Shown one piece after another: positions 4,492-5,477 of a stretch of DNA of 5,477 bases (positions are counted from its first letter, which is position 1; each line of letters begins with the position of its first letter). The position numbers were made by a program, and so were the translations under genes. The stretch lies in the NCBI GenBank assembly GCA_018667995.1, contig JABIQT010000690.1, forward strand, positions 1-5,477, given 5' to 3'. The notes under the pieces are model-generated. The model searched no databases, was not told the DNA's origin, and saw nothing but the letters and a program-made list of their open reading frames with translations. This DNA is from Candidatus Latescibacterota bacterium (GTDB lineage: Bacteria > JAAXHH01 > JABIQT01).

Positions 4492-4496
4492 GGAGG
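4492..4496 (+). promoter_or_regulatory. Ribosome binding site that fixes the surface-protein start
   Basis: GGAGG lies 6 nt before the ATG at 4503. Earlier in-frame ATGs at 4338, 4383 and 4443 have weaker or no such site, and only the start at 4503 puts the hydrophobic signal-peptide core within about 20 residues of the N-terminus. Confidence 0.75.
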
Positions 4497-4502
4497 TTAC
4501 CG

Positions 4503-5477
4503 ATGACGACAGTATCGGGCCTCGTGTCCAACAAGCGTGAACTAGTGTGGGCCCGGGGCCATTTACTGCTGGTCGCATTCATATGGTTGACTGTCGGACG
4601 GGTTAACGCCAAGGAACCACTAGTCATAGCCGAGAGACAGGCTCCACTTGCAGTCTCTGAGACGGTTCGAGGCCCAATGAGAGCCGCGAAACCATCAGAA
4701 GCTCAACTGTTGCAACAAGTGTCGGCAACCATCTTCCCCGGATTCTACCAGACCTTTACCACAACAATGACTGGTATTTCAACCGTGTCCGTTGATGTAT
4801 GGTCAGCCGAGTTCCCTAGCGGGTGGTCTCCCCCCGCAGGGATAACCCACTTCACAACTCAAGCGCTCGGGCCGGTAGTCTGTTGCGGGGCCCCGACCAT
4901 CTCTCACAGGGTTGAAGTAGCTAGCAACGTGGCTCCGGGGACATATCAATTTGCGGTTGAGTACGTCTGGAGAACGGCACTAGGTACATACGTAGGCCTT
5001 GAATGGGTCAGTTTCACAATTACAGTGGTGAACCAAAATACCGCTCCAACTCTGGGATCTGTAGGGAGTCGAACCGTCAACGAGGGCCAGAATCTAACAG
5101 TTCAGCTGTCAGCATCCGATCCGGACGGCGATCCACTAACCTATTCTGCCACGATCAACCCAAGTGGACCAGTCTCGTCTGGGACCGTCAGCCTGAGTGG
5201 CAACATCTTCAGCTTTACACCCAGCTTTAGCGAGGCAGGCTCATATACAGTGGCCTTCACCGTAAGTGATGGAAACGGTGGTGAAGACTCGGAGACCATC
5301 ACGGTGACCGTCAATAACGTAAACCAGGCCCCAAGCCTGAGCAGCATTGGCAATCAGTCCGTCGCTGAGGGGCAAACACTATCACTGAGTCTCACTGGAT
5401 CCGATCCGGACGGCGATCCACTAACCTATTCTGCCACGATCAACCCAAGTGGACCAGTCTCGTCTGGGACCGTCAGC
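4503..5477 (+). CDS. Secreted tandem-95-type Ig/cadherin-like repeat protein (3' end outside window)
   Basis: The first 325 residues of an open frame with no stop before the window ends. Residues 1-36 look like a Sec signal peptide: basic start (NKRELVWARGH), hydrophobic core LLLVAFIWLTVG (21-32) and a likely cut after VNA (36). Residues about 85-177 form an unassigned beta-rich region (W100, PSGW, VVCCGAP, NVAPGTYQFAVEY) that recalls extracellular beta-sandwich modules. From 179 a 95-residue repeat starts (NTAPTLGSVGSRTVNEGQ) and begins again at 274 (NQAPSLSSIGNQSVAEGQ). Each repeat carries SDPDGDPLTYSA (205-216; 300-311), an acidic motif like the calcium-binding loops of cadherin-like folds. 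The first repeat ends with YTVAFTVSDGNGG and TITVTVNNV. Such proteins act outside the cell in adhesion or surface layers, often with sorting or anchoring domains at the unseen C-terminus. The start is chosen from GGAGG at 4492-4496. The gene is divergent from the Xer-like gene and probably not part of the mobile element. Confidence 0.85.
   Translation, partial: MTTVSGLVSNKRELVWARGHLLLVAFIWLTVGRVNAKEPLVIAERQAPLAVSETVRGPMRAAKPSEAQLLQQVSATIFPGFYQTFTTTMTGISTVSVDVWSAEFPSGWSPPAGITHFTTQALGPVVCCGAPTISHRVEVASNVAPGTYQFAVEYVWRTALGTYVGLEWVSFTITVVNQNTAPTLGSVGSRTVNEGQNLTVQLSASDPDGDPLTYSATINPSGPVSSGTVSLSGNIFSFTPSFSEAGSYTVAFTVSDGNGGEDSETITVTVNNVNQAPSLSSIGNQSVAEGQTLSLSLTGSDPDGDPLTYSATINPSGPVSSGTVS
5037..5477 (+). 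repeat. 285-bp coding repeat with a 79-nt perfectly identical block
   Basis: Two copies of a 285-nt (95-codon) unit begin at 5037 and 5322; the second is cut by the window end. The first 77 nt of each unit are strongly diverged. Then positions 5114-5192 and 5399-5477 are identical over all 79 nt, including third codon positions, up to the end of the window. The switch from divergence to identity is abrupt. It indicates recent recombination or gene conversion between repeats rather than protein-level constraint alone. Confidence 0.85.

Noticed and set aside
4355-4627. Minus-strand open frame of 90 codons opposite the surface-protein start
   Set aside because: It overlaps the signal peptide region and candidate promoter of a much better supported gene and shows no domain.

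Overview
The window reads as bacterial chromosome carrying a small integrative element beside a cell-surface gene. The host cannot be fixed from 5.5 kb. Moderate-to-high GC, a secreted protein built of 95-residue Ig/cadherin-like repeats (the tandem-95 type) and this style of integrase cassette would suit a Planctomycetota-like or other environmental bacterium, but that is a weak inference.

Layout. Positions 1-63 hold the end of whatever lies upstream: a short hairpin and then a strong, symmetrical intrinsic terminator. Positions 64-290 have no gene but are dense in short repeats, including three AGTCCACCG-type direct repeats and TTGGCAY repeats. This is typical of the DNA beside a site-specific integrase. 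A complete tyrosine integrase follows on the plus strand (291-1331). It meets, stop codon to stop codon with only 2 nt between, a minus-strand cassette. In its own transcription order that cassette is a 64-aa HTH regulator (2969-2775), a 385-aa RepA/RecA-like ATPase with a C-terminal winged-helix-like segment (2711-1554), and a 77-aa excisionase-like HTH protein (1567-1334, overlapping the ATPase by 14 nt).

The 2970-3260 gap upstream of the regulator holds a nested inverted repeat around a possible promoter and a long imperfect hairpin with GGAGG in its loop. Beyond it, also on the minus strand, is a second complete tyrosine recombinase of XerC/D type (4214-3261, TTG start). Its probable promoter has a perfect TTGACA -35 that lies inside a 28-bp dyad with 11-bp arms and a 6-bp centre. 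That is the geometry of a dif/XerCD core site. From 4503 a plus-strand gene begins with a signal peptide and runs off the window. It encodes a secreted protein whose two visible 95-aa repeats share a 79-nt block of perfect identity.

How the parts may work together (inference): integrase and excisionase move the element, the ATPase supports its replication or maintenance, and the small HTH protein controls the cassette. The Xer-like recombinase may belong to the same element or be a separate single-recombinase system with its own site. No attL/attR pair could be identified by eye, so the element's right boundary is unknown. No tRNA, rRNA or CRISPR array was seen.
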